A stretch of DNA of 53,623 nt from Planctomycetota bacterium (GCA_016220095.1 JACRIJ010000041.1:1-53623); one strand, 5' to 3'; positions 16,082 through 25,243 are shown, numbered from the stretch's first letter. A program made the numbers and translations. The notes: generated from the letters alone by a model not told the origin.

Positions 16082-17446
16082 TTATTTTATCAAAACTGCT
16101 TTCAAGCTTGCGGCGATTGCCTGGGTAACAGATTCGGAAATATCCGCAGGACCGATAGCGCCGCCGCAGAGATAAATGCCTTTCACGCAGGTTTCCAGCG
16201 GGTCGCCGCCGAAAGAGCCGTTTTCCTTAAAAAATCCCGTTTCATCCATAGCTACTTTCAACGTCTTAGCAAGTTTCTTATTACGGCTATTGGGTACCAG
16301 GCCGGCAGAAAGAACCAGCAGGTCCACTTCAATTTCGTTAACTTCGCCGGTTTCAATATCTTCATAACGCACGGCCAAACTGCCGGTGCGGGAATTCTCT
16401 ATGACATCGGATGGTTTACCCTTTATATATTTCGCGCCCAATTCCATGGCGCGACGGTAGAATTCATGAAAACCTTTTCCATAAGCCTTCATGTTATTAT
16501 AAAAAACGAATGTCTCAACTGATTCGTCATGTTCTTTAGTTATGATATTCTGTTTAGCGGCAACCATACAGCAGACCTTGGAACAATACGGAATGCCGCA
16601 GGACTTCTCCCTGCCCACGCATTGGATCCATGCGATCTTCCGGGGATGGGACTTATCAGAAGGCCTGACGATATCGCCCTGTGTGGGCCCGCCCGCGTTC
16701 ATCAGCCTTTCAAACTGGAGATGAGTTATAACATTTTTATAATGGCCATAGCCGTAGAAACCTGTGGGAGGTTCAAAGACCTCAAGGCCGGAGGCCACAA
16801 TGATGCTTTTGACTTCAATATCAATCGTATTATCCTTTTGCCAGAGCATTACGGCGTCAGCGCCTTCTTCCTTGCAGGCCTTAACGCATTTAGCTATGGG
16901 GCATTCACGGCACTGGATGCAGTCAATGATACAACCGCCGACGCAGGCGCCTTCGTTTTTTGATTTACCGTAACGGCACCTGTTGTCTATGGCATAGCTG
17001 TTTGGCACGGATTGGGGAAATGGAATGTATATTAACTTCCTTGTACCGCCGATCTTAGCGTCCATTTCATCTGGCACGGTAACCGGGCACACCTCAACGC
17101 ATTTGCCGCAACCTTTGCACTTGGCGGAATCCACGAACCTGCCCTTCTGTACCAGCCTGACGCGGAAGTTACCCGCGGCCCCATCCACGCGCCTGACCTC
17201 GCAATTGGTCAATACTTCAATATTCGCGTTCTTCTGCACCTCGTACATCTTGGGGGCTTCAATGCAGATAGAGCAATCATTAGTGGGAAAAGTCTTATCC
17301 AGCCTCGCCATAATTCCGCCTATGGAAGGGGTATCATCTACCAGATAGACCTTGATTCCGTAAGCGGCAAGATTCAGGGATGCTTCAATGCCCGCAATCC
17401 CGGCGCCTATTACAAGAATTGAATTTTTGGAATCCGGTTTGTTCAT
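16082..17446 (-). CDS. HdrA-like FAD/iron-sulfur protein (QmoA/HdrA family)
   Basis: A 454-residue HdrA paralogue without MvhD. The FAD motif is VIGAGIAGIEASLNLAAYG at residues 12-30, followed by the HdrA motif DKTFPTNDCSICIEAPKM and cysteine clusters CKGCGKCVEVCP, CIQCRECPIAKCVKAC and the CVGREKSCGIPYCSKVCC region. It is shorter than classic HdrA and resembles QmoA or the N-terminal HdrA of two-HdrA complexes. It is four bases upstream of the HdrA-MvhD gene, so the two should be co-translated and probably form a heterodimer analogous to QmoAB (inference). Upstream is rpmB on the same strand, 89 bases away, with its own promoter. Confidence 0.9.
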   Translation of the reverse strand: MNKPDSKNSILVIGAGIAGIEASLNLAAYGIKVYLVDDTPSIGGIMARLDKTFPTNDCSICIEAPKMYEVQKNANIEVLTNCEVRRVDGAAGNFRVRLVQKGRFVDSAKCKGCGKCVEVCPVTVPDEMDAKIGGTRKLIYIPFPQSVPNSYAIDNRCRYGKSKNEGACVGGCIIDCIQCRECPIAKCVKACKEEGADAVMLWQKDNTIDIEVKSIIVASGLEVFEPPTGFYGYGHYKNVITHLQFERLMNAGGPTQGDIVRPSDKSHPRKIAWIQCVGREKSCGIPYCSKVCCMVAAKQNIITKEHDESVETFVFYNNMKAYGKGFHEFYRRAMELGAKYIKGKPSDVIENSRTGSLAVRYEDIETGEVNEIEVDLLVLSAGLVPNSRNKKLAKTLKVAMDETGFFKENGSFGGDPLETCVKGIYLCGGAIGPADISESVTQAIAASLKAVLIK

Positions 17447-17535
17447 CTATTAATGGCCGAAACAGGGCGCAAATCACCCGGGTTTGCGGAAGTTGAAACA
17501 ATTCGCACCCTTATTATTTACTATTCATTTTCAAT

Positions 17536-17784
17536 CTACGTCGTGGCTTTTTTCAATGCCGGCTTGGTGATTTTGCCTGATTTGATGCACGTAGTGCAGA
17601 CTGTCATGCGGACGTTTTTACCGTTGACAAGGGCCCTGACTTTTTGTAGATTGGGATAAAATTTTCTCTTGGTCCTGCCGGTAATTTTCTTGCCTACTCC
17701 GCCTTTTTTCTTCGCCAAACCCCTTCGGGCTATGGTGTATCCCATTATCGGCGCTTTGCCGCATAAATCGCAAACTCTTGACAT
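17536..17784 (-). CDS. rpmB: 50S ribosomal protein L28
   Basis: An 82-residue protein beginning MSRVCDLCGKAPIMGY with the L28 core RTKRKFYPNLQKVRA and a C-terminal pair CTTCIKSGK; the two CxxC pairs suggest the zinc-binding L28 form. The start is the ATG at 17784 rather than the TTG at 17802, because the Shine-Dalgarno GGAGGT lies between them, ten bases from the ATG. A good promoter (TTGACA-16-TATAAT) is at 17812-17839, and a second gene is transcribed divergently. Confidence 0.95.
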   Translation of the reverse strand: MSRVCDLCGKAPIMGYTIARRGLAKKKGGVGKKITGRTKRKFYPNLQKVRALVNGKNVRMTVCTTCIKSGKITKPALKKATT

Positions 17785-17811
17785 CGTTTTTATAACCTCC
17801 AAAATGTCAAT

Positions 17812-17839
17812 ATTATAGTAAAAAAAAGTCTTTTGTCAA
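17812..17839 (-). promoter_or_regulatory. sigma70-type promoter of rpmB
   Basis: On the minus strand, TTGACA (17834-17839), 16-base spacer, TATAAT (17812-17817), just upstream of the rpmB Shine-Dalgarno. Both hexamers are perfect consensus. Confidence 0.8.
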
Positions 17840-17879
17840 GGAAAAAAGCTCAGCGCCCTGCCGCGAATATCTACTTTGT

Positions 17880-17909
17880 TTGACAAAGGCATGGGTTACG
17901 GTGTATAAT
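17880..17909 (+). promoter_or_regulatory. sigma70-type promoter of the 70-residue gene
   Basis: TTGACA (17880-17885), 18-base spacer, TATAAT (17904-17909), about 44 bases before the ATG at 17953. Divergent from the rpmB promoter, with 40 bases between the two -35 boxes. Confidence 0.8.
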
Positions 17910-17952
17910 AACAGAAGAAAGCAGGATATAGAAGACAGGATAAGAGACATTT

Positions 17953-18165
17953 ATGCCATTATCAGGACTGAAAAAGGAAGAAATTGAAGGCAGAAAAAAT
18001 TCGCTGATCAAGCGATACATGGAACTCCAGAATACTATTGACACTTACAATGAAGAAGTATATAACGTATGCTGTGAGATTGAAGCCATTAACATAGCCA
18101 TTAAAACCCTGGAAAAATCCGAAAAACACGGCGGAAACGGCCATAAAACTCCAAAGAACGGATAA
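17953..18165 (+). CDS. small coiled-coil protein, unknown function
   Basis: A 70-residue hydrophilic protein (MPLSGLKKEEIEGRKNSL...) predicted to be one long helix with heptad-like spacing up to about residue 56, then a short basic, Gly/Asn-rich tail. Not recognised. A consensus promoter directly upstream supports it being real. Only a weak purine-rich ribosome site (ggataagag) is visible. A response regulator receiver gene follows 113 bases later on the same strand, so the two may be co-expressed. Confidence 0.65.
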   Translation: MPLSGLKKEEIEGRKNSLIKRYMELQNTIDTYNEEVYNVCCEIEAINIAIKTLEKSEKHGGNGHKTPKNG

Positions 18166-18278
18166 TAAGCCGCGAATAAACGCGAATTACTACGAAATTC
18201 TGGTCCCGTGCCGCGGATCCCGGACATCGGCCTTCCGTTCCTTAATCACTGATTACTCAATCACTTAATAACTGTTAT

Positions 18279-18656
18279 ATGGAAGACAATCTAAAGGTCC
18301 TCGTGGTAGATGACAGCAAAACGATGCTTTTGCGCGCGAGTCTAATGCTCAAGAAGAACGGCTTTATCCCGGTTACCATGTCCGAGGCCCTTGACGTACT
18401 TGAGACAATAAAACGTGAAAAAGTCGCCGTTGTCATACTTGACGTGGAAATGCCCGGCATTACCGGTTATCAATTGTGCGATATGATTAAGAATGACGAC
18501 GAGACCGAAGATATTCCTGTCATATTTTTCACTTCACGGGATGAATACATGGACAGATTGAGAGGTTATTCGCTCGGAGCGCAGGGATACCTCGTTAAGG
18601 ACTGCGATGAGGATGAATTCATAGGCACTATCAAGAAACTGCTGAGTGAGAAGTGA
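18279..18656 (+). CDS. single-domain response regulator (receiver)
   Basis: A 125-residue CheY-like receiver domain. The acidic pair is D11-D12 (VVDDSK), the phospho-acceptor D55 (VVILDVEMPG), the switch threonine T85 and the conserved lysine K107 (YLVKD). There is no output domain, so it acts through protein contacts or phosphotransfer. No histidine kinase is nearby. No Shine-Dalgarno: the ATG is preceded by 'cactgattactcaatcacttaa', a word-repeat tract. Confidence 0.9.
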   Translation: MEDNLKVLVVDDSKTMLLRASLMLKKNGFIPVTMSEALDVLETIKREKVAVVILDVEMPGITGYQLCDMIKNDDETEDIPVIFFTSRDEYMDRLRGYSLGAQGYLVKDCDEDEFIGTIKKLLSEK

Positions 18657-18827
18657 ACCAGTAGCGGTAACCGAATATCGAGGAACGACGAACGAACGTA
18701 GACTTTAAACGCATAGCCCCTGAACCCAACATACTTCGTCCCGTCAGTTATTCTTAATTTCTAATTGGCAAGTTCGTCATTGTCCGATAGTCTCAACCAA
18801 CGGTTGCAAATGCTCACTGTCCACTGC

Positions 18828-20048
18828 TCACTCCTGTATATTCTGGAAGGCGGCCAGGGTCGGTTCTATTATGGGTATCTTCGGAATAGCGTACATCAGG
18901 GCTTCCTGGGTTTTCAATCCGTTACCGGTTACGTAAACGACGACGAGTTCGTCCTTATCAATTTTCCCGGCTTCAGCGAGTTTTTTCAATACTGCTATTG
19001 TCACGCCGCCGGCTGTTTCGGTAAAAACGCCTTCGGTGCCCGCAAGCAATTTTATGCCGTCAATTATCTCTTCTTCAGTCACGGCCTCCACGCAACCGCC
19101 GGTCTTGCGCGCTATATCCAGCGCGTAATACCCGTCTGCAGGATTTCCTATGGCAATGGATTTCGCTATGGTATTCGGCTTGACAGGTTTGATAAAATCG
19201 GTTTTATTTCTGAAAGCGGTTGCCACGGGAGAACATCCCTCAGCCTGCGCCCCGCATATCTTCGTCTCAACCTTGCCTATCAAACCAAGCCTGGAAAATT
19301 CATTAAGCCCCTTATAAACTTTTGTCATAAGCGAACCTGACGCCACAGGCACTACCACCCTGTCGGGGGCGCGCCAGCCAAGCTGTTCAGCCACTTCAAA
19401 ACCGAGTGTCTTTGACCCTTCGGAATAATACGGCCTCATGTTTATGTTAACGAATGCCCACTTATAAACGGAATAAAGTTCACTGCAAAGGCGGTTAACG
19501 TCGTCATAATTTCCCTTTATAGCAATGACATTTGGCTGGTAAATCCCGCAGCCGATTACCTTGCCCTGCTCAAGGTCCGAGGGTATAAAGATATAGGATT
19601 GCATCCCGGCCACGTTAGCATACGCGGCAACAGCTCCGGCAAGATTTCCCGTGGAGGCGCAGGCAAGAGTATCAAATCCGAGTTCTTTTGCCCTGGTAGT
19701 CGCGACTGAAACCACCCTGTCCTTGAAGGAAAACGTAGGATTAACCGAATCGTTTTTGACATACACGTTTTTCAGGCCGATTTTTTTCGCCAGCCGGTCC
19801 GCTTTTAAGAGCGGCGTCATGCCTTCACAGAGAGAAACGTAATTATTGCCCGTAACAGGCAGGAAATCCCTGTAGCGCCAGATAGACAACGGGCCGGCCT
19901 GAATTTTAGCCCTGGAAACCGAAGACGCGATTGCATCGTAGTCATATTGCGCCTCAAGAGGCCCGAAGCAGTATTCGCAGACATACACAGCGCCGGGTTC
20001 ATATTCACGTTTGCATTCCTTGCAAACCAGATTCTTTAAGAAACTCAT
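18828..20048 (-). CDS. thrC: threonine synthase
   Basis: A 406-residue PLP enzyme that converts O-phosphohomoserine to threonine. A short N-terminal zinc-ribbon-like segment (CKECKREYEPGAVYVCEYC) precedes the fold, as in class I-type threonine synthases. The PLP lysine is in NPTFSFKDRVV; ASTGNLAGAVAAYA is the phosphate-binding loop region. The last gene of the hom-thrB-thrC group, separated from thrB by 142 bases. ATG with a modest AGGA site. The final residues (AFQNIQE) lie in ordinary sequence. Confidence 0.93.
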   Translation of the reverse strand: MSFLKNLVCKECKREYEPGAVYVCEYCFGPLEAQYDYDAIASSVSRAKIQAGPLSIWRYRDFLPVTGNNYVSLCEGMTPLLKADRLAKKIGLKNVYVKNDSVNPTFSFKDRVVSVATTRAKELGFDTLACASTGNLAGAVAAYANVAGMQSYIFIPSDLEQGKVIGCGIYQPNVIAIKGNYDDVNRLCSELYSVYKWAFVNINMRPYYSEGSKTLGFEVAEQLGWRAPDRVVVPVASGSLMTKVYKGLNEFSRLGLIGKVETKICGAQAEGCSPVATAFRNKTDFIKPVKPNTIAKSIAIGNPADGYYALDIARKTGGCVEAVTEEEIIDGIKLLAGTEGVFTETAGGVTIAVLKKLAEAGKIDKDELVVVYVTGNGLKTQEALMYAIPKIPIIEPTLAAFQNIQE

Positions 20049-20190
20049 ATTTAATTCATCCTATTAGAGTCTAAGTTACAAACTTTTGCGTATTCTTGCC
20101 GCGAAAGCACGAACATGTAATACGTAATTCCGCATTCATGTCAGAACTCTTAGTTTATTGAAAAGCCTCTTCAACTCTCAATCTCAAATC

Positions 20191-21117
20191 TTAATGTACG
20201 TACGGCCCTAAAATATCAACATCCGCGACGAACGTCCTGCATGCAAAGCCGTATTTTTCCGCCGCGTTTTTCATTTCAGTTTCTATCTTAGGAATATTTT
20301 CCACAGCAAGCGCTGTTATGGATGAACCTGCGCCGCTGAGCGCCGCTCCAAGGGCGCCGGCATTTATTGCCGCATTAAAGACGTCACTCATATAAGGCAT
20401 CAGTTTTTCCCTGTAAGACTGGTGCAGGCTATCCTGCATTACATGCGGGATGAGCTTGAATTCACCTTTAAAAAGCGCGGTCAGGAGCAAAGCCGTATTT
20501 GATATATTAAAAACCGCGTCCTGCATTTTCACCATCTTAGGAAGCGCCTCGCGTGACTTTTCCGTGGATATTTCAAGAGGCGGTATAAGGAGCACGACTT
20601 TCAGTTTCGGCGGCGTATTGAATTTCATGAAATACACCTTGTTTTTTATTATATGCGAAACCGTCAGGCCGCCGTTCAGGCAGGGAGTAATGTTATCCGG
20701 ATGTTTCTCAAAATCCAGCGCCAGAGTCAGCATTGTTTCCGTATCAAGGTTCGCGCCGGACAGGGCGTTTGCCGCGAGTATCCCGCTGATTATTGCCGAG
20801 GCACTGCTTCCGAGTCCGCGCGCGAGCGGTATTTCGTTATTCTGCGAAATTCTTATTCCGGGCATCTTTATTCCAAGCAGGTCAAACGTGCATTTAACAG
20901 ACTTATATAAAATATTGTTTTCGTCTCTCGGAAGGGAATCCATGCCCTCGCCGGACACTGAAATTTCCAGCGAATTCCCGCGCAGAATTTCAACCTCGGT
21001 CCTGTTATACAGGGTAAGCGCCATGCCAAGGCAATCAAATCCAGGGCCGAGATTGGCTGTGGAAGCAGGCACCCTCAAAGTTACCCGTTTACCGGGTCTG
21101 AGCGGCTTGAATTTCAT
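20191..21117 (-). CDS. thrB: homoserine kinase
   Basis: A 308-residue GHMP-family kinase that phosphorylates homoserine. Motifs: RVPASTANLGPGFDCLGMAL near the N-terminus, the ATP-binding loop LARGLGSSASAIISG, and GAALSGAGSSITAL near residue 260. Its ATG overlaps the hom stop by four bases (ATGA), so it is translationally coupled to hom. Confidence 0.95.
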   Translation of the reverse strand: MKFKPLRPGKRVTLRVPASTANLGPGFDCLGMALTLYNRTEVEILRGNSLEISVSGEGMDSLPRDENNILYKSVKCTFDLLGIKMPGIRISQNNEIPLARGLGSSASAIISGILAANALSGANLDTETMLTLALDFEKHPDNITPCLNGGLTVSHIIKNKVYFMKFNTPPKLKVVLLIPPLEISTEKSREALPKMVKMQDAVFNISNTALLLTALFKGEFKLIPHVMQDSLHQSYREKLMPYMSDVFNAAINAGALGAALSGAGSSITALAVENIPKIETEMKNAAEKYGFACRTFVADVDILGPYVH

Positions 21118-22433
21118 TCTATAATCCTGTAGAAAAATATGCTTTCAGTAAGCATTGAAAGGCCTGTTATTTCAGCCAATGCCTTTTTAACCGTGCCTTC
21201 CCTGACGGAATGGGTAAATATTTCAACAAGCCCCCTGTTTTTAGACTTATCTACAATAGTGGCCTTGACCGCGGAAATGCTGATGCCATGGACGCCGAGT
21301 ATGGTCGTAATTTTGCCTATAACGCCGGGCTGGTCAACTATAGGAAAGCAGAGGTAGTATTTATTAAAAACCTCGTCAGCGGGCAATATGGATTTCTCGC
21401 GCCAGAAAAGAGAACGCGTTTTTGTTTCCATAACCCTTGACGGGCAGTCTTTCTTCTTACAATCCCTGAAATGCCTTTCGGCAAGTTCTATGACATCAGA
21501 CATAACCGCGCTTGCGGTAGGCATCTGGCCGGCGCCTCTGCCGTAGTACATGGTTTCGCCGGCGGCATTGCCGACCACGTAAATCGCGTTGAATTCATTC
21601 TGAACCGCGGACAAAGGATGTTTAGCTTCAAGAAAAACCGGATGCACGCGGCAACTGACTTTTCCGTTAAAGCTTTCAGCAACGGCTATAAGTTTTATTA
21701 CGTATCCGAAACTGTTCGCCCTTTCTATATGTTCCGGTGTTACCCCTGTAATGCCCTCAGTAAATACGTCTTCCGGCAGAATCTTCATCCCGAACGCAAG
21801 CATTGAGAGTATGGCTAGTTTATACGCGCTGTCATTGCCTTTGATATCCATGGACGGATCCGCTTCGGCAAACCCCAGTTCCTGAGCCTCCTTCAACGCC
21901 TCGTCAAACGTCTTAAAGGTCTGTGTCATCCTGGTAAGTATGTAATTAGTGGTGCCATTGACTATGGCGACTATCTTTTCAATCTTATTCGCGGCCAGGC
22001 CTTCTTCAAGCGCCCTGACAATCGGAATAGTACCCGCGACGCTTGCCTCAAAGCCTATATCCACTGCGTTTTTATCGGCAATTTCAAAGAGTTCCTTGCC
22101 GTGCTTGGCGAGTATGAGCTTATTAGCTGTAACCACGGATTTGCCTTTATTGAGCGCGGAAATGATAAATTCCTTCGCCGGATTTTCGCCGCCTACAAGT
22201 TCAACGACGATATCAATATCAGGGTCATCAAGTATCTCCCGCGCCTTGTCCGTAAGCACGGATTTTCCCAGGGGAATTTCACGGGCTTTGGAAATGTCTT
22301 TTACCGCTATTTTTTTAAGACGCAGTGAAAAGCCGAGTTTGTTTTCAACAAGACTGCCGTTTTCATGGAATATCCTGACAAGCCCCGTACCCACGGTGCC
22401 CAGGCCGATCAAACCTACGTTAATAACCGTCAT
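21114..22433 (-). CDS. hom: homoserine dehydrogenase
   Basis: A 439-residue protein. NAD(P)-binding motif GLIGLGTVGTGLV at residues 6-18, catalytic-domain signature GFAEADPSMDIKGNDSAYKL, and a C-terminal ACT domain (DQPGVIGKITTILG) that usually gives threonine feedback control. The start is taken as MTVINVGLIG at 22433; the frame continues 39 codons upstream, but that part is repeat DNA encoding a phenylalanine-rich string. The first gene of the threonine operon. Confidence 0.95.
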   Translation of the reverse strand: MTVINVGLIGLGTVGTGLVRIFHENGSLVENKLGFSLRLKKIAVKDISKAREIPLGKSVLTDKAREILDDPDIDIVVELVGGENPAKEFIISALNKGKSVVTANKLILAKHGKELFEIADKNAVDIGFEASVAGTIPIVRALEEGLAANKIEKIVAIVNGTTNYILTRMTQTFKTFDEALKEAQELGFAEADPSMDIKGNDSAYKLAILSMLAFGMKILPEDVFTEGITGVTPEHIERANSFGYVIKLIAVAESFNGKVSCRVHPVFLEAKHPLSAVQNEFNAIYVVGNAAGETMYYGRGAGQMPTASAVMSDVIELAERHFRDCKKKDCPSRVMETKTRSLFWREKSILPADEVFNKYYLCFPIVDQPGVIGKITTILGVHGISISAVKATIVDKSKNRGLVEIFTHSVREGTVKKALAEITGLSMLTESIFFYRIIE

Positions 22434-22464
22434 ACAATACACTCTCAAAATATGCAAAAAAAAA

Positions 22465-22529
22465 CCACTGAAAACACCGAACACACTGAAAAATCCCCGA
22501 TTATTCAGTGGCTTCAGTGCTTTCAGTGG
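22465..22529. repeat. inverted pair of 'ccactgaa' word repeats
   Basis: Left arm 22465-22490 and right arm 22504-22529 are imperfect reverse complements over 26 bases with a 13-base loop. It lies between the pnp stop and the hom start on the minus strand and could act as a transcript-stabilising or terminating stem. Confidence 0.75.
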
Positions 22530-22554
22530 CAGGAAACCGCGCAAACACAACGCG

Positions 22555-24666
22555 TTATTTATTCTGCGGCGGTTCTTCGTTCAAATGTTTTCTGCTCAAT
22601 CGTATCTTTCCGCTGTATTCGTCAACGCCGATTACCATAACCTTAACGTCTTCGCCCATTTTCAGGACATCGTCCACGTTTTTCACGTAGGCATCGGCCA
22701 TTTCCGAAATATGCAGAAGGCCTTCCTTGCCCAGCGGCTGAAGCTCAACAAAAGCCCCGAATTCCTTTATACCGGTAACCTTGCCCGGATAGATTTTTCC
22801 GATTTGGGGGCCTTGAACGATCGCCAGGACTATTTCCTTGGCCTTTTCAACAACTTCAAGGTTCTTACCGGAAATAATTATTTCACCGGTATCTTCAATT
22901 TCCAGCTTCGCGGTCGTTGTTTCTTCAATTTTCTTTATAACCTTGCCGCCGGTGCCGATGACAGCGCCGATCTTTTCCGGATTGATTTTAATTTTAGTCA
23001 GCCGCGGCGCGTATGCTGAGATATCCGCGCGCGCTGCAGGCATGGCCTCAAGCATCCTGGAAAGTATTTCCAAGCGGCCTTTTTTGGCCTGTTCTATGGC
23101 CTTTTTCATGACATGCTGGGGAATGCCGGTCGCGAGCTTGACATCCAGCTGAAAAGCCGTGATGCCGTTCTTGGTGCCTGCAACCTTGAAATCCATATCG
23201 CCATTGGCGTCTTCAGCGCCTATGATATCAGACAACACCCTGTAATTATCCTTATCCATTACAAGCCCCATCGCAATGCCTGCTACGGGTGACTTAATGG
23301 GAACGCCCGCATCCATAAGGCAAAGGATACCGCCGCAAACAGTCGCCATTGAAGACGAACCGTTTGATTCAAGGATATCGGAAACTATTCTAATTGTATA
23401 AGGAAACGCGCCGTTATCAGGCATGACGGCCTCAATGGCCCTTTCCGCGAGGGCTCCGTGCCCTATTTCGCGCCTTCCCGGGCCTCTTGAAGGTTTGGCT
23501 TCACCGACACAAAACGGCGGAAAATTGTAATGCAACATGAACTTCTTTGAATATTCTTCTCCGAGCCCGTCTATTCTCTGCTCATCCATGCTCGTACCGA
23601 GTGTAGCGATAACGAGCGCCTGGGTCTCGCCGCGGGTGAATAACGCAGAACCGTGCGTACTCGGCAAAAGGCCTGTTTCAATGGTTATCTGCCTGATATC
23701 GGTTTCGGAACGGCCGTCAAGGCGCTTGCCTTCAAGCAGGAATTCTCTGACCGTATCGGATTCAATATTATTATATACATAATTGACGGTTGAATCTTCA
23801 AGCGGGTCTTTTTCACGCTTGCAATACGATTCTATGACGGATTTGCGCAGTTTGTCAACCGCTTTTTCGCGTTCCTTTTTGCCTTTTACAAACAGGCATT
23901 CCTTAAGCTGTTTAAGGTTTTTCGCCTTGATTTCCTTGTAAAGTTCTTCATGGTCTTCGGGATATTCCAGCTCAAGCGGCGCGGGTTTGAATTTATCGCG
24001 CAATTCAATCTGCATTCCGATAAATTCTTTTATATGTTTATGCGCAAAGCTGATGGAATCCAGTATAACTTCTTCAGGCTGTTCTTTGGCTGAGCCTTCA
24101 ACCATTACAATGGCATCCATGGTGCCGGACGCGATGAGGTCAAGTTTGCCGGCTGTTATTTCCGCGTAAGAAGGATTAAGGATGAAATCATTGCCAACCA
24201 TTCCCACCCTGACGGAGGCTATCGGCCCGCTGTATTCTTTGAGACCTGAAAGCGCCAGACAGGCGGCGGCTGAATTCATGGCAAGAATATCAGGATCGTA
24301 ATCCTTGTCCGCTGACTGCACCAACGCGGTAATCTGCAGTTCATTTTTGAATTTACGCGCAAAAAGCGGCCTTATGGGACGGTCTATAAGACGCATCGTA
24401 AGGATTTCCTTGTTCGTGGGCCTGCCTTCCCTCTTTATAAAACCGCCGGGAAATTTACCGGCAGCCGAAGTCTTTTCGCGGTATTCAACCGTCAGAGGAA
24501 GGACTTCATCTCCCAATCCAGGGCGCGGGTTGTCAAAAACAAGCGCCGAAAATACGACATTATTTTCGCAGGTCATTAAAACGGCGGCTGTTGCCTGCTT
24601 AGCCATCTTTCCTGTTTCAAGGATATAATTCTTTCCGCCGATATTACGTTCAACTTTTTGATACAC
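22555..24666 (-). CDS. pnp: polyribonucleotide nucleotidyltransferase (PNPase)
   Basis: A 703-residue 3'-5' phosphorolytic exoribonuclease. Two RNase PH domains (first with PGGFIKREGRPTNKEIL, second with RLDGRSETDIR), then a KH domain with IGTGGKVIKKIEE (about residues 563-575), then an S1 domain (GKVTGIKEFGAFVEL). Length is normal. The start codon is GTG at 24666, supported by AGGAG seven bases upstream; no in-frame ATG is nearby. It lies 38 bases after rpsO, the classic rpsO-pnp order. Confidence 0.96.
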   Translation of the reverse strand: MYQKVERNIGGKNYILETGKMAKQATAAVLMTCENNVVFSALVFDNPRPGLGDEVLPLTVEYREKTSAAGKFPGGFIKREGRPTNKEILTMRLIDRPIRPLFARKFKNELQITALVQSADKDYDPDILAMNSAAACLALSGLKEYSGPIASVRVGMVGNDFILNPSYAEITAGKLDLIASGTMDAIVMVEGSAKEQPEEVILDSISFAHKHIKEFIGMQIELRDKFKPAPLELEYPEDHEELYKEIKAKNLKQLKECLFVKGKKEREKAVDKLRKSVIESYCKREKDPLEDSTVNYVYNNIESDTVREFLLEGKRLDGRSETDIRQITIETGLLPSTHGSALFTRGETQALVIATLGTSMDEQRIDGLGEEYSKKFMLHYNFPPFCVGEAKPSRGPGRREIGHGALAERAIEAVMPDNGAFPYTIRIVSDILESNGSSSMATVCGGILCLMDAGVPIKSPVAGIAMGLVMDKDNYRVLSDIIGAEDANGDMDFKVAGTKNGITAFQLDVKLATGIPQHVMKKAIEQAKKGRLEILSRMLEAMPAARADISAYAPRLTKIKINPEKIGAVIGTGGKVIKKIEETTTAKLEIEDTGEIIISGKNLEVVEKAKEIVLAIVQGPQIGKIYPGKVTGIKEFGAFVELQPLGKEGLLHISEMADAYVKNVDDVLKMGEDVKVMVIGVDEYSGKIRLSRKHLNEEPPQNK

Positions 24667-24704
24667 TATAATACTCCTGAAATGTGTTAATTAGACATGG
24701 AAAA

Positions 24705-24977
24705 CTACTTCCTTATACCGAGTCTTTTAATCAAGGTCTGGTATCTGGATTTGTCTTTCCTGATAAGATATTTCAATAAGGCGGCCCGCTTGCCTACCAT
24801 CACTATCAGGCCGCGCCTTGAAGTAAAATCCTTTGCGTGCGACTTCAAGTGCCCTGTCAGATGATTGATGCGTTCCGTAAAAATCGCCACCTGGACTTCC
24901 GGCGAGCCGGTGTCCTGCGAGTGGACTTTGTAGCTTTCTATGACCTTTTTCTTGGTCTCTTGAGGAATACCCCGCAT
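24705..24977 (-). CDS. rpsO: 30S ribosomal protein S15
   Basis: A 90-residue protein with the S15 core [39 protein letters not shown] and a terminal [16 protein letters not shown] start with a GGAGA site. A promoter (TTGACT-17-TATATC) at 25021-25049 serves rpsO and probably pnp. Confidence 0.97.
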   Translation of the reverse strand: MRGIPQETKKKVIESYKVHSQDTGSPEVQVAIFTERINHLTGHLKSHAKDFTSRRGLIVMVGKRAALLKYLIRKDKSRYQTLIKRLGIRK

Positions 24978-25020
24978 TTACTTAATCTCCAATAAAAAAT
25001 CTCTTCCAATTAAAAACACA

Positions 25021-25049
25021 GATATACCAAAAACGGGCGGAAAAGTCAA
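25021..25049 (-). promoter_or_regulatory. promoter of rpsO-pnp
   Basis: Minus strand: TTGACT (25044-25049), 17-base spacer, TATATC (25021-25026), about 44 bases before the rpsO ATG. Confidence 0.65.
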
Positions 25050-25068
25050 GATTTTTATGCGTTTTTCC

Positions 25069-25097
25069 TTGACTCCCGCATAACCTGTATATATAAT
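25069..25097 (+). promoter_or_regulatory. promoter of hypA group
   Basis: TTGACT (25069-25074), 17-base spacer, TATAAT (25092-25097). The predicted transcript starts near 25104, so the word-repeat tract at 25110-25243 would be its 5' untranslated leader. Confidence 0.7.
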
Positions 25098-25109
25098 GTT
25101 TCATCTATA

Positions 25110-25243
25110 ATTAGTAACCTTGTAATCTTAAAATCCCGCAATCTTTAATCTTGGAATTCTGAAATCTTAGAATCTTGATCTTGCAATCTTTGAATCTTAA
25201 TCTTAGAATCTTGATCTTGTAATCTTAGAATCTTTGAATCGTT
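25110..25243. repeat. AATCTT word-repeat tract directly before hypA
   Basis: About 134 bases built of degenerate units such as 'gtaatctta', 'gaatcttga' and 'gcaatcttt', ending one codon-width before the ATG. The same words occur inverted at 11905-12035 (aagattacaagattgaaagatt / gtaatctttcaatc). Confidence 0.85.

Noticed and set aside
22434..22550. Upstream extension of hom
   Set aside because: Encodes a Phe-rich string from an inverted word repeat; homoserine dehydrogenase begins at the Rossmann motif.
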